A stretch of DNA of 55,134 nucleotides from Canicola haemoglobinophilus (GTDB taxonomy: Bacteria; Pseudomonadota; Gammaproteobacteria; Enterobacterales; Pasteurellaceae). The stretch spans positions 1 through 55,134 of the forward strand of contig NZ_MUXZ01000009.1 in the NCBI RefSeq assembly GCF_002015075.1. The letters run 5' to 3'. This document shows, piece after piece, positions 46,963 to 54,265 of this stretch (positions are counted from its first letter, which is position 1; each line of letters begins with the position of its first letter). The position numbers were made by a program, and so were the translations under genes. Below the pieces are notes generated by a model. That model searched no databases. It saw nothing but the letters and a program-made list of their open reading frames with translations, and was not told the DNA's origin.

Positions 46963-47568
46963 ATGAATCAAAAACATTTAAATTGGGTCTCTACTTCAGG
47001 CAGGTTACTCGGCGCATTGTTTTATTTTGAACCTTTCTCCCCTGAATTGAGTAATATTTTTCCTTTTTTCCAACAATCAGAATGGGAGCAAGAGTGGCAA
47101 GTAGTGCTTCCTAAGAATTTATTACAAAATATTAAAGAGGGGATGCGTAGCAGTAATTTAGATGTAGAATATCAAACCCTTTTTATCGGACCAAATAGTT
47201 TGATTGCCCCGCCTTGGGGATCAGTATATTTGGATCCTGAGGCTGTGATTTTTGGTGACTCTCTACTTAAACTAAGAGAGTTCCTAGATAAAAATAGAAT
47301 TGAGTTTATTTCTAAACAAGATGAGCCAGAAGACCATATTGGTATAATGTTAATGCTAAGCGCCTATCTTGCTGAAAATAATCCTACATTATTGCCAGAG
47401 TTTTTACAGCAACATTTTCTGATTTGGTCCTCTCGGTATTTAGATCTTCTAATTGCTGGGAGTGAGTCGGATTTTTATAAAGGGATTGGTTTATTAACCA
47501 GAATAACATTAGAAGACTGGAAGAGCAGGTTTCATTTAGATGTTCCTAAGGTGCATTTTTATCGCTAG
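46963..47568 (+). CDS. TorD/DmsD-family maturation chaperone
   Basis: 201 residues from ATG 46963 behind GGAGG. All-helical; VEYQTLFIGPNSLIAPPWGSVYLDPE is the conserved TorD/DmsD signature that binds the Tat signal of the molybdoenzyme. It keeps DmsA unfolded and off the translocon until the cofactor is inserted. Confidence 0.9.
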   Translation: MNQKHLNWVSTSGRLLGALFYFEPFSPELSNIFPFFQQSEWEQEWQVVLPKNLLQNIKEGMRSSNLDVEYQTLFIGPNSLIAPPWGSVYLDPEAVIFGDSLLKLREFLDKNRIEFISKQDEPEDHIGIMLMLSAYLAENNPTLLPEFLQQHFLIWSSRYLDLLIAGSESDFYKGIGLLTRITLEDWKSRFHLDVPKVHFYR

Positions 47569-47576
47569 TTAAGTAT

Positions 47577-48134
47577 ATGGCTAAACAATATTCCAATAAA
47601 AATGAGCGTTATTACAAGGCTTATTTATCTCATAATACTATCTCAAGACGAGGATTATTCCTTAGTTTATTTCGTAGCGTAAAACCAGAAACGTTGGTAC
47701 ATAGATGTGAGGCTCGCCCTCCTTTTTCAGTTAAAGAATCTCTTTTTTTAGACATATGTAATGGTTGTGGTGCTTGTGTGGCCATATGCCCTTACGGATT
47801 GATTCAACTAAAAGAAAATAAGCCTGTATTGGATATTGATTTTTCTTCTTGCGATTTCTGTGGAAAATGTGCTGAAAACTGCCCCACCCACGCACTCCAT
47901 AAAGCGTTCTCTGCGGATACAGAATTACGCCCTTCTTTTAATCAACAATGCGTAATGAGAAAAGGGCAGCATTGCTCTGTTTGTCAAGATAAATGTCCGC
48001 AAAATGCCATTTCATTTGAGTATTATTCTCCCATAATCTTGGATACTTGCAATGGATGCGGTGAGTGTAAAGTTAGTTGCTTTATTGGTGCGATTAATTT
48101 GTATATAAAAAGAGTTACTAGTAGGAATACTTAG
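47577..48134 (+). CDS. NapF-like polyferredoxin of the dms operon
   Basis: 185 residues. Three 4Fe-4S motifs of the NapF type: CNGCGACVAICP, CDFCGKCAENCP and CNGCGECKVSC, plus a further Cys set CSVCQDKCP. Its N-terminus has SRRGLFLSLFRS, as in NapF proteins, which remain in the cytoplasm. It probably helps assemble or activate the reductase. The stem AAAAGAGTTACTA/TAGTAACTCTTTT at 48108-48144 ends the operon. Confidence 0.88.
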   Translation: MAKQYSNKNERYYKAYLSHNTISRRGLFLSLFRSVKPETLVHRCEARPPFSVKESLFLDICNGCGACVAICPYGLIQLKENKPVLDIDFSSCDFCGKCAENCPTHALHKAFSADTELRPSFNQQCVMRKGQHCSVCQDKCPQNAISFEYYSPIILDTCNGCGECKVSCFIGAINLYIKRVTSRNT

Positions 48135-48144
48135 TAACTCTTTT
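48108..48144. terminator. Terminator of the dms operon
   Basis: AAAAGAGTTACTA and TAGTAACTCTTTT pair over 13 bp with an 11-base loop and follow the napF-like stop. Its A/T-flanked symmetry allows action for uxuA from the other side too. Confidence 0.8.
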
Positions 48145-48173
48145 CATTTTAAAGAAATAAAGCTTTATTTTGC

Positions 48174-49358
48174 TTAATTAGTAAAATAAATTTTCTTTAG
48201 AGCAAACTCTAACCCTCTTAATTCCGCAAGACCTTTTAATCGTCCAATAGCAGAATATCCTGGATTAGTTTTTTTATGCAAATTGTCTAGCATTTGATGG
48301 CCATGATCTGGACGCATTGGAATTTGCTCATCGTCCCCTAGTTGCTTACGGCGGGCTTCTTCTGTTAATAATGCTTTCACAACATTGAACATATTCACAT
48401 TTCCTTCCAAATGTGCAGCTTCATGGAAGCTTAATGGATTCTGTTCACGTTGAGTTGAACGTAAATGAATAAAGTAAATTCGTTCAGCAAATGTTTCCGT
48501 CATTTTAACTAGATCATTATCAGGGCGAACACCATAAGAGCCAGTACACATGGTAAATCCATTGGCAGGCAAAGGTTCTACTTCGGTCATCCATTGCATA
48601 TCTTCAATCGTAGATACGATGCGTGGTAAACCTAAAATTGGGCGAGGTGGATCATCAGGGTGAATCGCCATCTTAATACCAACTTCTTGAGCAACAGGAA
48701 TGATTTGATTAAGGAAATAGGCTAAGTGTGTACGGAATTTTTCGCTTGTAATATCTTTATATCTATCTAACTGATGTTGGAATTCATCTAAAGTATAACC
48801 TTCCTCTGTACCAGGTAAACCAGCAATAATATTACGAGTTAGCTGTTGAATATCAGCTTCTGTCATTTGTTCAAAATAAGATTTAGCCTGTGCAAGTTCT
48901 TCTTGAGAATAGAGTTCTTTTGCATTTGGACGTTTGAGAATATGTAATTCAAAAGCGGCAAACGCAATATGATCGAAATGTAATGCTTTAGCTCCGTCTG
49001 GCATTTGGTATGCCAAATCTGTACGAGTCCAATCTAATACAGGCATGAAGTTATAACATACAGTTTTTATACCGTACTTTGCTAAATTACGTAGTGTTTG
49101 CTTATAGTTATCAATCCATTGCTGGAATTGTCCTGTTTGAGTTTTTATTTCTTCATGAACAGGGACGCTTTCAACCACTGACCAAACTAATCCAGCCTGT
49201 TCAATTTCTGTTTTACGTTTTTCAATTTCTTCTTCTGACCAAATTTGACCATTTGGAATATGATGAAGTGCTGTTACGATCCCAGTTGCACCTGCCTGAC
49301 GAATATCAGATAGGGACACTGGATCTTTTGGTCCATACCAACGCCATGTTTGTTGCAT
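48174..49358 (-). CDS. uxuA: Mannonate dehydratase UxuA
   Basis: 394 residues. Converts D-mannonate to 2-keto-3-deoxygluconate in glucuronate use. QQTWRWYGPKDPVSLSDIRQAGATGIVTALHHIPNGQIWS is the conserved UxuA start, and IHPDDPPRPILGLPRI with CTGSYG and HLRS hold the metal-binding residues. Intact. It stands alone here, without uxuB or transport genes. Confidence 0.95.
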   Translation of the reverse strand: MQQTWRWYGPKDPVSLSDIRQAGATGIVTALHHIPNGQIWSEEEIEKRKTEIEQAGLVWSVVESVPVHEEIKTQTGQFQQWIDNYKQTLRNLAKYGIKTVCYNFMPVLDWTRTDLAYQMPDGAKALHFDHIAFAAFELHILKRPNAKELYSQEELAQAKSYFEQMTEADIQQLTRNIIAGLPGTEEGYTLDEFQHQLDRYKDITSEKFRTHLAYFLNQIIPVAQEVGIKMAIHPDDPPRPILGLPRIVSTIEDMQWMTEVEPLPANGFTMCTGSYGVRPDNDLVKMTETFAERIYFIHLRSTQREQNPLSFHEAAHLEGNVNMFNVVKALLTEEARRKQLGDDEQIPMRPDHGHQMLDNLHKKTNPGYSAIGRLKGLAELRGLEFALKKIYFTN

Positions 49359-49381
49359 AATTATTCTCCTAATTGTTGATA

Positions 49382-49430
49382 AGTATCTTTAGATACCTGC
49401 AACAATAGGATTCATATTGAACAGGTATCC
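49382..49430 (-). promoter_or_regulatory. Operator-like palindrome upstream of uxuA
   Basis: AGTATCTTTAGATACCT (49382-49398) is a near-perfect inverted repeat, and a half copy ACAGGTATCC follows at about 49420. This is the size and place for a GntR-family regulator such as UxuR or KdgR. Regulator identity is inferred. Confidence 0.5.
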
Positions 49431-49451
49431 AACTTAGGGCTTAAACATGCT

Positions 49452-49670
49452 GTGGGGATGATATATATTTCTCTCTTTTTTGGCTGGTTAGGTATAGATA
49501 GATTTTTAATCAAAGATAGGAGAAAGGGATTGATTAAATTGCTATGCCTTCCAATTTTACCTATCAGTATTATATGGTGGTTGGCTGATATGTATTTTGT
49601 TTACAAAAAAGTACAGGAAAATAATTACTCTAAAATATCTAGCAGTGAACTCTTACAGAAAATAAAATAA
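49452..49670 (+). CDS. Small TM2-domain membrane protein
   Basis: 72 residues. YISLFFGWLGIDRFLIKDRRKGLIKLLCLPILPISIIWWLADMYFVYKK is the TM2 motif: two membrane helices linked by a short loop with GxxxDRF. The N-terminus is a little short for the family. Next gene starts after a hairpin CCCTACGATATTCGTGGGG, T6 (49690-49715), where phage sequence resumes. Confidence 0.7.
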   Translation: MGMIYISLFFGWLGIDRFLIKDRRKGLIKLLCLPILPISIIWWLADMYFVYKKVQENNYSKISSSELLQKIK

Positions 49671-49717
49671 ACATCGAACTTAGTATCTAAGACCCTACGA
49701 TATTCGTGGGGTTTTTT

Positions 49718-50041
49718 ATGGGTAAAAATATGGAACTACATCAAATCCCTATCACAAATGCGCCTTTTCAGGAACAAACTATTGAATTTTTAAACCGCAA
49801 GATCAGAATTACCTTGCGATTTAATAGCATTGGAAATTGTTGGACCATGGACGTTTTTGAGCCAATCAACCAAAAACAAATTTGCCAAGGGTTAGCCTTG
49901 GTTTGTGGTGTTAAATTGCTTGAACGCACTACGCAGCCTTATTTTTTATGGCTAAGTGATGAAAGCGGAGCAAATCTTGATCCTATGAGTTTGAACGATT
50001 TAGGATCAAGATGTTTTTTGTATATTGGTGAGAAAATTTAG
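49718..50041 (+). CDS. Baseplate plug-like tail protein
   Basis: 107 residues. NAPFQEQTIEFLNRKIRITLRFNSIGNCWTMDVFEPINQKQICQGLALVCGVKLLE is the conserved pattern of the small plug/hub protein encoded between tape measure and hub in contractile phages of this kind. Its upstream partners (tape measure, tube) are not in the window. The ATG at 49718 directly follows a terminator-like hairpin, so the promoter context looks rearranged. Confidence 0.65.
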   Translation: MGKNMELHQIPITNAPFQEQTIEFLNRKIRITLRFNSIGNCWTMDVFEPINQKQICQGLALVCGVKLLERTTQPYFLWLSDESGANLDPMSLNDLGSRCFLYIGEKI

Positions 50042-50343
50042 CAAGAATAATTCAATGATTGCGTAGGCGTGATCTTAAATTGCTGTTTTTGAGAAGCAAT
50101 CCATAAATCATAATTAGCTTGCTGATGCAACCAGCTTTCAGGTGTTGGACTATTTTCGCCTAACCATGCGTGCAATCTCAATGCCATATCAGCACTAATT
50201 GCAGATTTTCCGCTTAATAGGCGAGATAAGGTAACACGGTTAACCCCAAGCTGTTTAGCTGCTTCTGTAACTGTTAATCCCAATTCTGGCAAAATATCTT
50301 CTCTGAGAATTTCTGCTGGATGAGGAGGGTTAAACATAGTCAT
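50038..50343 (-). CDS. higA: HigA-family antitoxin (copy 4)
   Basis: 101 residues. FNPPHPAEILREDILPELGLTVTEAAKQLGVNRVTLSRLLSGKSAISADMALRLHAWLGE, HigA HTH. Antisense to tail genes; its end overlaps the plug gene by 4 bases, exactly as copy 2 and copy 3 overlap the phage gene to their left. Confidence 0.94.
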   Translation of the reverse strand: MTMFNPPHPAEILREDILPELGLTVTEAAKQLGVNRVTLSRLLSGKSAISADMALRLHAWLGENSPTPESWLHQQANYDLWIASQKQQFKITPTQSLNYSC

Positions 50344-50352
50344 GATATTCTC

Positions 50353-50631
50353 CTAATGATAATCTTGATAATCGACAATTTCAGTGTGGCCATTTTCTAG
50401 TTTGAAAGTAACACGCCAATTTCCGTTGACTTTTACGCTCCAATGCTGAGCAAGATTGCCTGTTAATGAATGAAGATTCCAGCCTGGAATATTCATATCT
50501 TGAGGTATTTTTGCTACTTCTAATCTAGCTAAAATTCTACTAAGTTTCGCGGCATGATTAGCTTGAATGCCTGCTTTACTGCCCGTTAAATAAAACTTTT
50601 CTAGCCCTTTATGTTTAAACGAAATAATCAT
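50353..50631 (-). CDS. higB: HigB-family toxin (copy 4)
   Basis: 92 residues: MIISFKHKGLEKFYLTGSKAGIQANHAAKL ... GWNLHSLTGNLAQHWSVKVNGNWRVTFKLENGHTEIVDYQDYH. About two thirds identical to copy 3. The promoter region 50640-50690 contains GTAGTGTTATGCACTAC, a probable HigA operator. Confidence 0.94.
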   Translation of the reverse strand: MIISFKHKGLEKFYLTGSKAGIQANHAAKLSRILARLEVAKIPQDMNIPGWNLHSLTGNLAQHWSVKVNGNWRVTFKLENGHTEIVDYQDYH

Positions 50632-50707
50632 AAATCGCCCTCAGATAATAATAATTTATTGTAGTGTTATGCACTACAAAAAGCAAGTTAATTTTAGGTA
50701 AGAGTTT

Positions 50708-51541
50708 ATGAAACAATTTGGACGACAATGGCAAGTTGCCATAAGTAACGATAGCGAAACCTTGATTATTGATAGTCTAAGAGTGGCTTTTGAAATTGAC
50801 AAAACTATTAATGACAAACCTAATCCAGCTACATTTCAGATCTGGAGTTTAAACCGCAATCATATCAACCAACTATTAAGCCAATCCTTTAAAAAAATTG
50901 CCTTATCTGTGGGTTATCAAACTTTACGGCAAATTTATCTAGGCGAAATCACTAAGGTCAAAGTTAAGCGAGATAATCTTGATTTTATTTTGTTCTTAGA
51001 GTGTTCAGACGGACATCAAGCCTATACGCAATCTATGGCACAAACCACGCTTAAATCAGGTGCGACAGATGAGGATATTATTAAATCCTTACAACAAACG
51101 ATGCCAACGGTTCAGGCTGGAACTATTGATGTGCCTAATAAACGTAAATTACCGAGAGGGCGAGTATTAAATGGCGATAGCAGAGAAATTATCAGCAAAA
51201 TAGCCAAGAATAATAACGCTGATTGGTCAATCCAAGATGGTAATTTAGTCTTTTTACCTCGTGATAAAGTATTAGGTGATGAGGTGGTTTTATTATCGCA
51301 AGAAACAGGCATGATCAATTCGCCTGAACAAACCGATGACGGCTTAGAATTAAGTTGTCTGCTTAATCCCGCCTTACAAATTGGCGGATTAGTCGAAGTG
51401 CGGTCAATTTTGGACTACTTTAACGGACAGTACAAAATCGTGAAATTATCTCATCAAGGTGACGGCTTAGGCGGTGACTGGGTGAGCAAACTAACCGTGG
51501 TGGGCGGAAAATTTGAAAAAGTCAAAAGCGGAGAAAAATAA
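50708..51541 (+). CDS. Baseplate hub protein (gpD/gp44-like)
   Basis: 277 residues. FGRQWQVAISNDSETLIIDSLRVAFEIDKTINDKPNPATFQIWSL at the start and GLELSCLLNPALQIGGLVEVRS plus VKLSHQGDGLGGDWVSKLTVVGG at the end match hub proteins of Mu/P2-like tails. Links tube to baseplate. Its end overlaps the spike gene start. Confidence 0.82.
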   Translation: MKQFGRQWQVAISNDSETLIIDSLRVAFEIDKTINDKPNPATFQIWSLNRNHINQLLSQSFKKIALSVGYQTLRQIYLGEITKVKVKRDNLDFILFLECSDGHQAYTQSMAQTTLKSGATDEDIIKSLQQTMPTVQAGTIDVPNKRKLPRGRVLNGDSREIISKIAKNNNADWSIQDGNLVFLPRDKVLGDEVVLLSQETGMINSPEQTDDGLELSCLLNPALQIGGLVEVRSILDYFNGQYKIVKLSHQGDGLGGDWVSKLTVVGGKFEKVKSGEK

Positions 51542-52170
51542 TGAACTATGACCTTCATACTGCAAGTGCAGAAACCTCAGTAGATCAGCAAATTTTGCAA
51601 CTGCAAAAAAATATTCATACTGCCTTGCCCGCAAAAGTCGTGAGCTTTAATTCTCAAAATCAAACAGTCGTGCTGGCATTGCAAGTCAAACAAATTCTAT
51701 CAGAAGGCAAAACCCTGCAAATTCCGCCCTTAGTTGATGTGCCTGTCAGCTTTTCTCGTGGTGGCGGTTTTGCAGTGACTTTTCCGCTGAAAGCTGGTGA
51801 TGAAGGTATGGCTATTTTTTCTGAGCGTTGTATTGACGGTTGGTGGCAATCAGGCGATGCAAAAGAGCCGTTAGATTATCGTTTTCATGATTTATCTGAT
51901 GCGATGTTTGTTCCGGGTATTTGCTCGGTTCCTCAAGTAATAAAAGACTTTTTTGCTGATGGACTATCTCTGCAAACCTTAGATGGCAGTATTTATATTC
52001 GCCTTACAAAGAGCGGTATTTTTATCAAAGGAGATATAGATATTCAAGGCAATACCACACAACAAGGTGAGATTAGTGCTACAGGCGTTATTTCAAGCGA
52101 AACTGATGTGCTATCCGCTAGTATTTCAGGTAAAAACCACGTTCATGGCAGTAGCTCTAAACCTTCCTAA
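51541..52170 (+). CDS. Tail spike/baseplate puncture protein (Gp138-like)
   Basis: 209 residues. N-terminal OB-like domain (LPAKVVSFNSQNQTVVLALQVK, PVSFSRGGGFAVTFPLKAGDEGMAIFSERCIDGWWQSG) then a beta-repeat tail (IFIKGDIDIQGNTTQQGEISATGVISSETDV...). Works as the membrane-piercing needle of the contractile tail. Confidence 0.85.
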   Translation: MNYDLHTASAETSVDQQILQLQKNIHTALPAKVVSFNSQNQTVVLALQVKQILSEGKTLQIPPLVDVPVSFSRGGGFAVTFPLKAGDEGMAIFSERCIDGWWQSGDAKEPLDYRFHDLSDAMFVPGICSVPQVIKDFFADGLSLQTLDGSIYIRLTKSGIFIKGDIDIQGNTTQQGEISATGVISSETDVLSASISGKNHVHGSSSKPS

Positions 52171-52183
52171 TTTGAGGTGAAAA

Positions 52184-52561
52184 ATGAAAGTAAGACGCTT
52201 AGACAAAAATCACGACTGGACATTCGGGCAAGGCTTTAACAGTTATGCTACCGAGTCTGAAGCTATCGCTCAGAATGTACAAACAAGACTCTGGTCTTTT
52301 GAAAAAGACTGGTTTTTAAATTTAGAGCATGGCTTGCCTTGGCTGGAAGAGATGGGGCGAAATGGGGATTTAGAACAGCTTGAAATACGAATTAAGCGGC
52401 AAGTTTTAGAGACTGAAGGCGTGGTGAAAATAACAAATTACCACGCCTTTTTAGATCCAAATACTCGACAGCTGAACATTCAAATTGAGTATGAAGACAT
52501 TTACCAAAATATGCATCAAGGTCGCTATATAGGAGGTGATAATGGCAACCCTAACCGATAA
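52184..52561 (+). CDS. Baseplate wedge protein (gp25-like)
   Basis: 125 residues. MKVRRLDKNHDWTFGQGFNSYATESEAIAQNVQTRLWSFEKDWFLNLEHGLPW and GDLEQLEIRIKRQVLETEGVVKI follow the DUF2634/gp25-like wedge family. Its end overlaps the baseplate J gene by 20 bases, the usual coupling. Confidence 0.8.
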   Translation: MKVRRLDKNHDWTFGQGFNSYATESEAIAQNVQTRLWSFEKDWFLNLEHGLPWLEEMGRNGDLEQLEIRIKRQVLETEGVVKITNYHAFLDPNTRQLNIQIEYEDIYQNMHQGRYIGGDNGNPNR

Positions 52562-53681
52562 TGGCATTATTATCGAACGTCTAGAGCAGATTATTTTAAC
52601 CTTGGAACAAGGCTTTAAAAAAATCTACGGACAGAATATTAATATTGCCCCTGATACCCCTGATGGGCAGATGATAGGGCTAATCGCTCAAATCCGAGCC
52701 GATTACGAAGAGTTGGCAGAGATGGTTTACAAGCAATTAGATCCTGATTTAGCCACGGGAGCTTGGCTAGAACAGCGTGTCGCCTATGCTGGACTTATTC
52801 GCCGCCAAGCCAGCTACAGTTATTTAAGGTCGGTTATTTTAACGGGAGATCCACACACCGAAATTCATCAACTTACCTTATCTGACCCTAATAAAATCAG
52901 ATGGCAGTTAATCCGCCCTACTCAACTTAATGAAAGTGGCTCTGCGCGAGCAGATTTCAGAAGTGAATTATTAGGTGCATATCCCGTTCAATCATCTACT
53001 CAGCTTAATATCGAAACAGTGACACTAGGTTTAAATAATGCCACAACAAGCACGCAATCTGAACTTGGCACAGAAGAAGAAACTGATATTGAATTAAGAC
53101 AGCGTTTTGTTAAAAGCCGAGCGAAAAATGCCAAAAACTCAGCAGAAGCTATCGAAGGCGAAATCAGCGATCTTGCCGATGTAAAACAAGTTGTCGTGCT
53201 AGAGAATAATACAAACAAAACAGATAAGTTTGGCGTTGAAGCACATAGCTTAAATGTCATTGTTGATGGCGGTGATGATAATCAAATCGCTCAGATGATT
53301 TACAACAACAAAGGAGCGGGTGTGGGCTTGCAAGGTCGGCAGACTGTTATCTTAAATCGATTTGGCAGACAAAGAGAAATCCGTTTTGACCGCCCTACAC
53401 CTGTCGATGTAGAAATTGAAATGACCCTCGTTCGATACGAAGATTTTACCGAAATAGATAAAGACGAAATCAAGCGAATTTTAACCGCACTTCAATTCAA
53501 AATCGGTCAGTCCATTTCACTTTCAAGGCTTTATTCCCCGATTAATACGGTTGGTGGGTTCTGGGTAAAAACCTTAAAAATCGCTAAAAAAGGACAATCT
53601 CGCCAAGCGGCTAATATTCCTATTCAGCCTAGAGAACTAGCTCGGATTTTAAACGGTGATATTCACATCGAGGTGGAATAA
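52542..53681 (+). CDS. Baseplate assembly protein J-like
   Basis: 379 residues from ATG 52542 with GGAGG. NIAPDTPDGQMIGLIAQIRADYEELAEMVYKQLDPDLATGAWLEQRVAYAGLIRR and TEEETDIELRQRFVKSRAKNAKNSAEAIEGEISDLADVKQVVVLEN identify the Baseplate_J family. Intact. Its stop overlaps the next start as TAATG. Confidence 0.92.
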   Translation: MATLTDNGIIIERLEQIILTLEQGFKKIYGQNINIAPDTPDGQMIGLIAQIRADYEELAEMVYKQLDPDLATGAWLEQRVAYAGLIRRQASYSYLRSVILTGDPHTEIHQLTLSDPNKIRWQLIRPTQLNESGSARADFRSELLGAYPVQSSTQLNIETVTLGLNNATTSTQSELGTEEETDIELRQRFVKSRAKNAKNSAEAIEGEISDLADVKQVVVLENNTNKTDKFGVEAHSLNVIVDGGDDNQIAQMIYNNKGAGVGLQGRQTVILNRFGRQREIRFDRPTPVDVEIEMTLVRYEDFTEIDKDEIKRILTALQFKIGQSISLSRLYSPINTVGGFWVKTLKIAKKGQSRQAANIPIQPRELARILNGDIHIEVE

Positions 53682-54256
53682 TGGCATATGCAGATTTATT
53701 AATTTGGCAATATCGCCACAAACCCAAAGCCTTATCCACTTGCCAACTCATTGAGTGAGTTCTCACGCAGGGGTTTATTGATTTATATCACTTACAGAAC
53801 GTACTTAATATTGATCAGGCAACAGGACATCAACTCGATCTTGTTGGTAAGCATGTAGGGCAATTCAGGGTAATCAACAGCTACCAACTGCGTAAATTTT
53901 TCGGATTTAGAGGTTCTCCGCATGCACTCAGTTTTGGCAAACAACGAAATGGTGGCGGTGAATGGTATCGAAAACGTGATCCGCTTTCCGACTCAGTAAG
54001 ATTAAGTGATGAAGATTATCGCTTTTTGATTAAATGCCGAATTTTAAAAAACTACCAAACAGGCACGCTAGATAACATCATTGAAGCGTGCCATTTTATT
54101 TTTGGGGGTGAGAGCATTGTTATTGATAACTACAATATGACCGTTACTGTACAAATCCCACGAAAACATATCACGCAATTCAAGCAGTTTGCGGTCGATC
54201 ACCTCGATATTTTACCCCGTCAAGCTGGGGTTAAAATCCACTATGAAATTCAATAA
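53681..54256 (+). pseudogene. DUF2612-type tail protein interrupted by a TGA
   Basis: Translation begins MAYADLLIWQYRHKPKALST and hits TGA at codon 26 (53756-53758). The frame then stays open and meaningful for 165 codons (GFIDLYHLQNVLNIDQATGHQLDLVGKHVGQ ... LDILPRQAGVKIHYEIQ), the DUF2612 baseplate-associated fold. A TGG to TGA change would explain it. The longest intact piece starts at 54026. Without suppression the baseplate should be defective. Confidence 0.85.
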
Positions 54257-54265
54257 GGTATCTTT

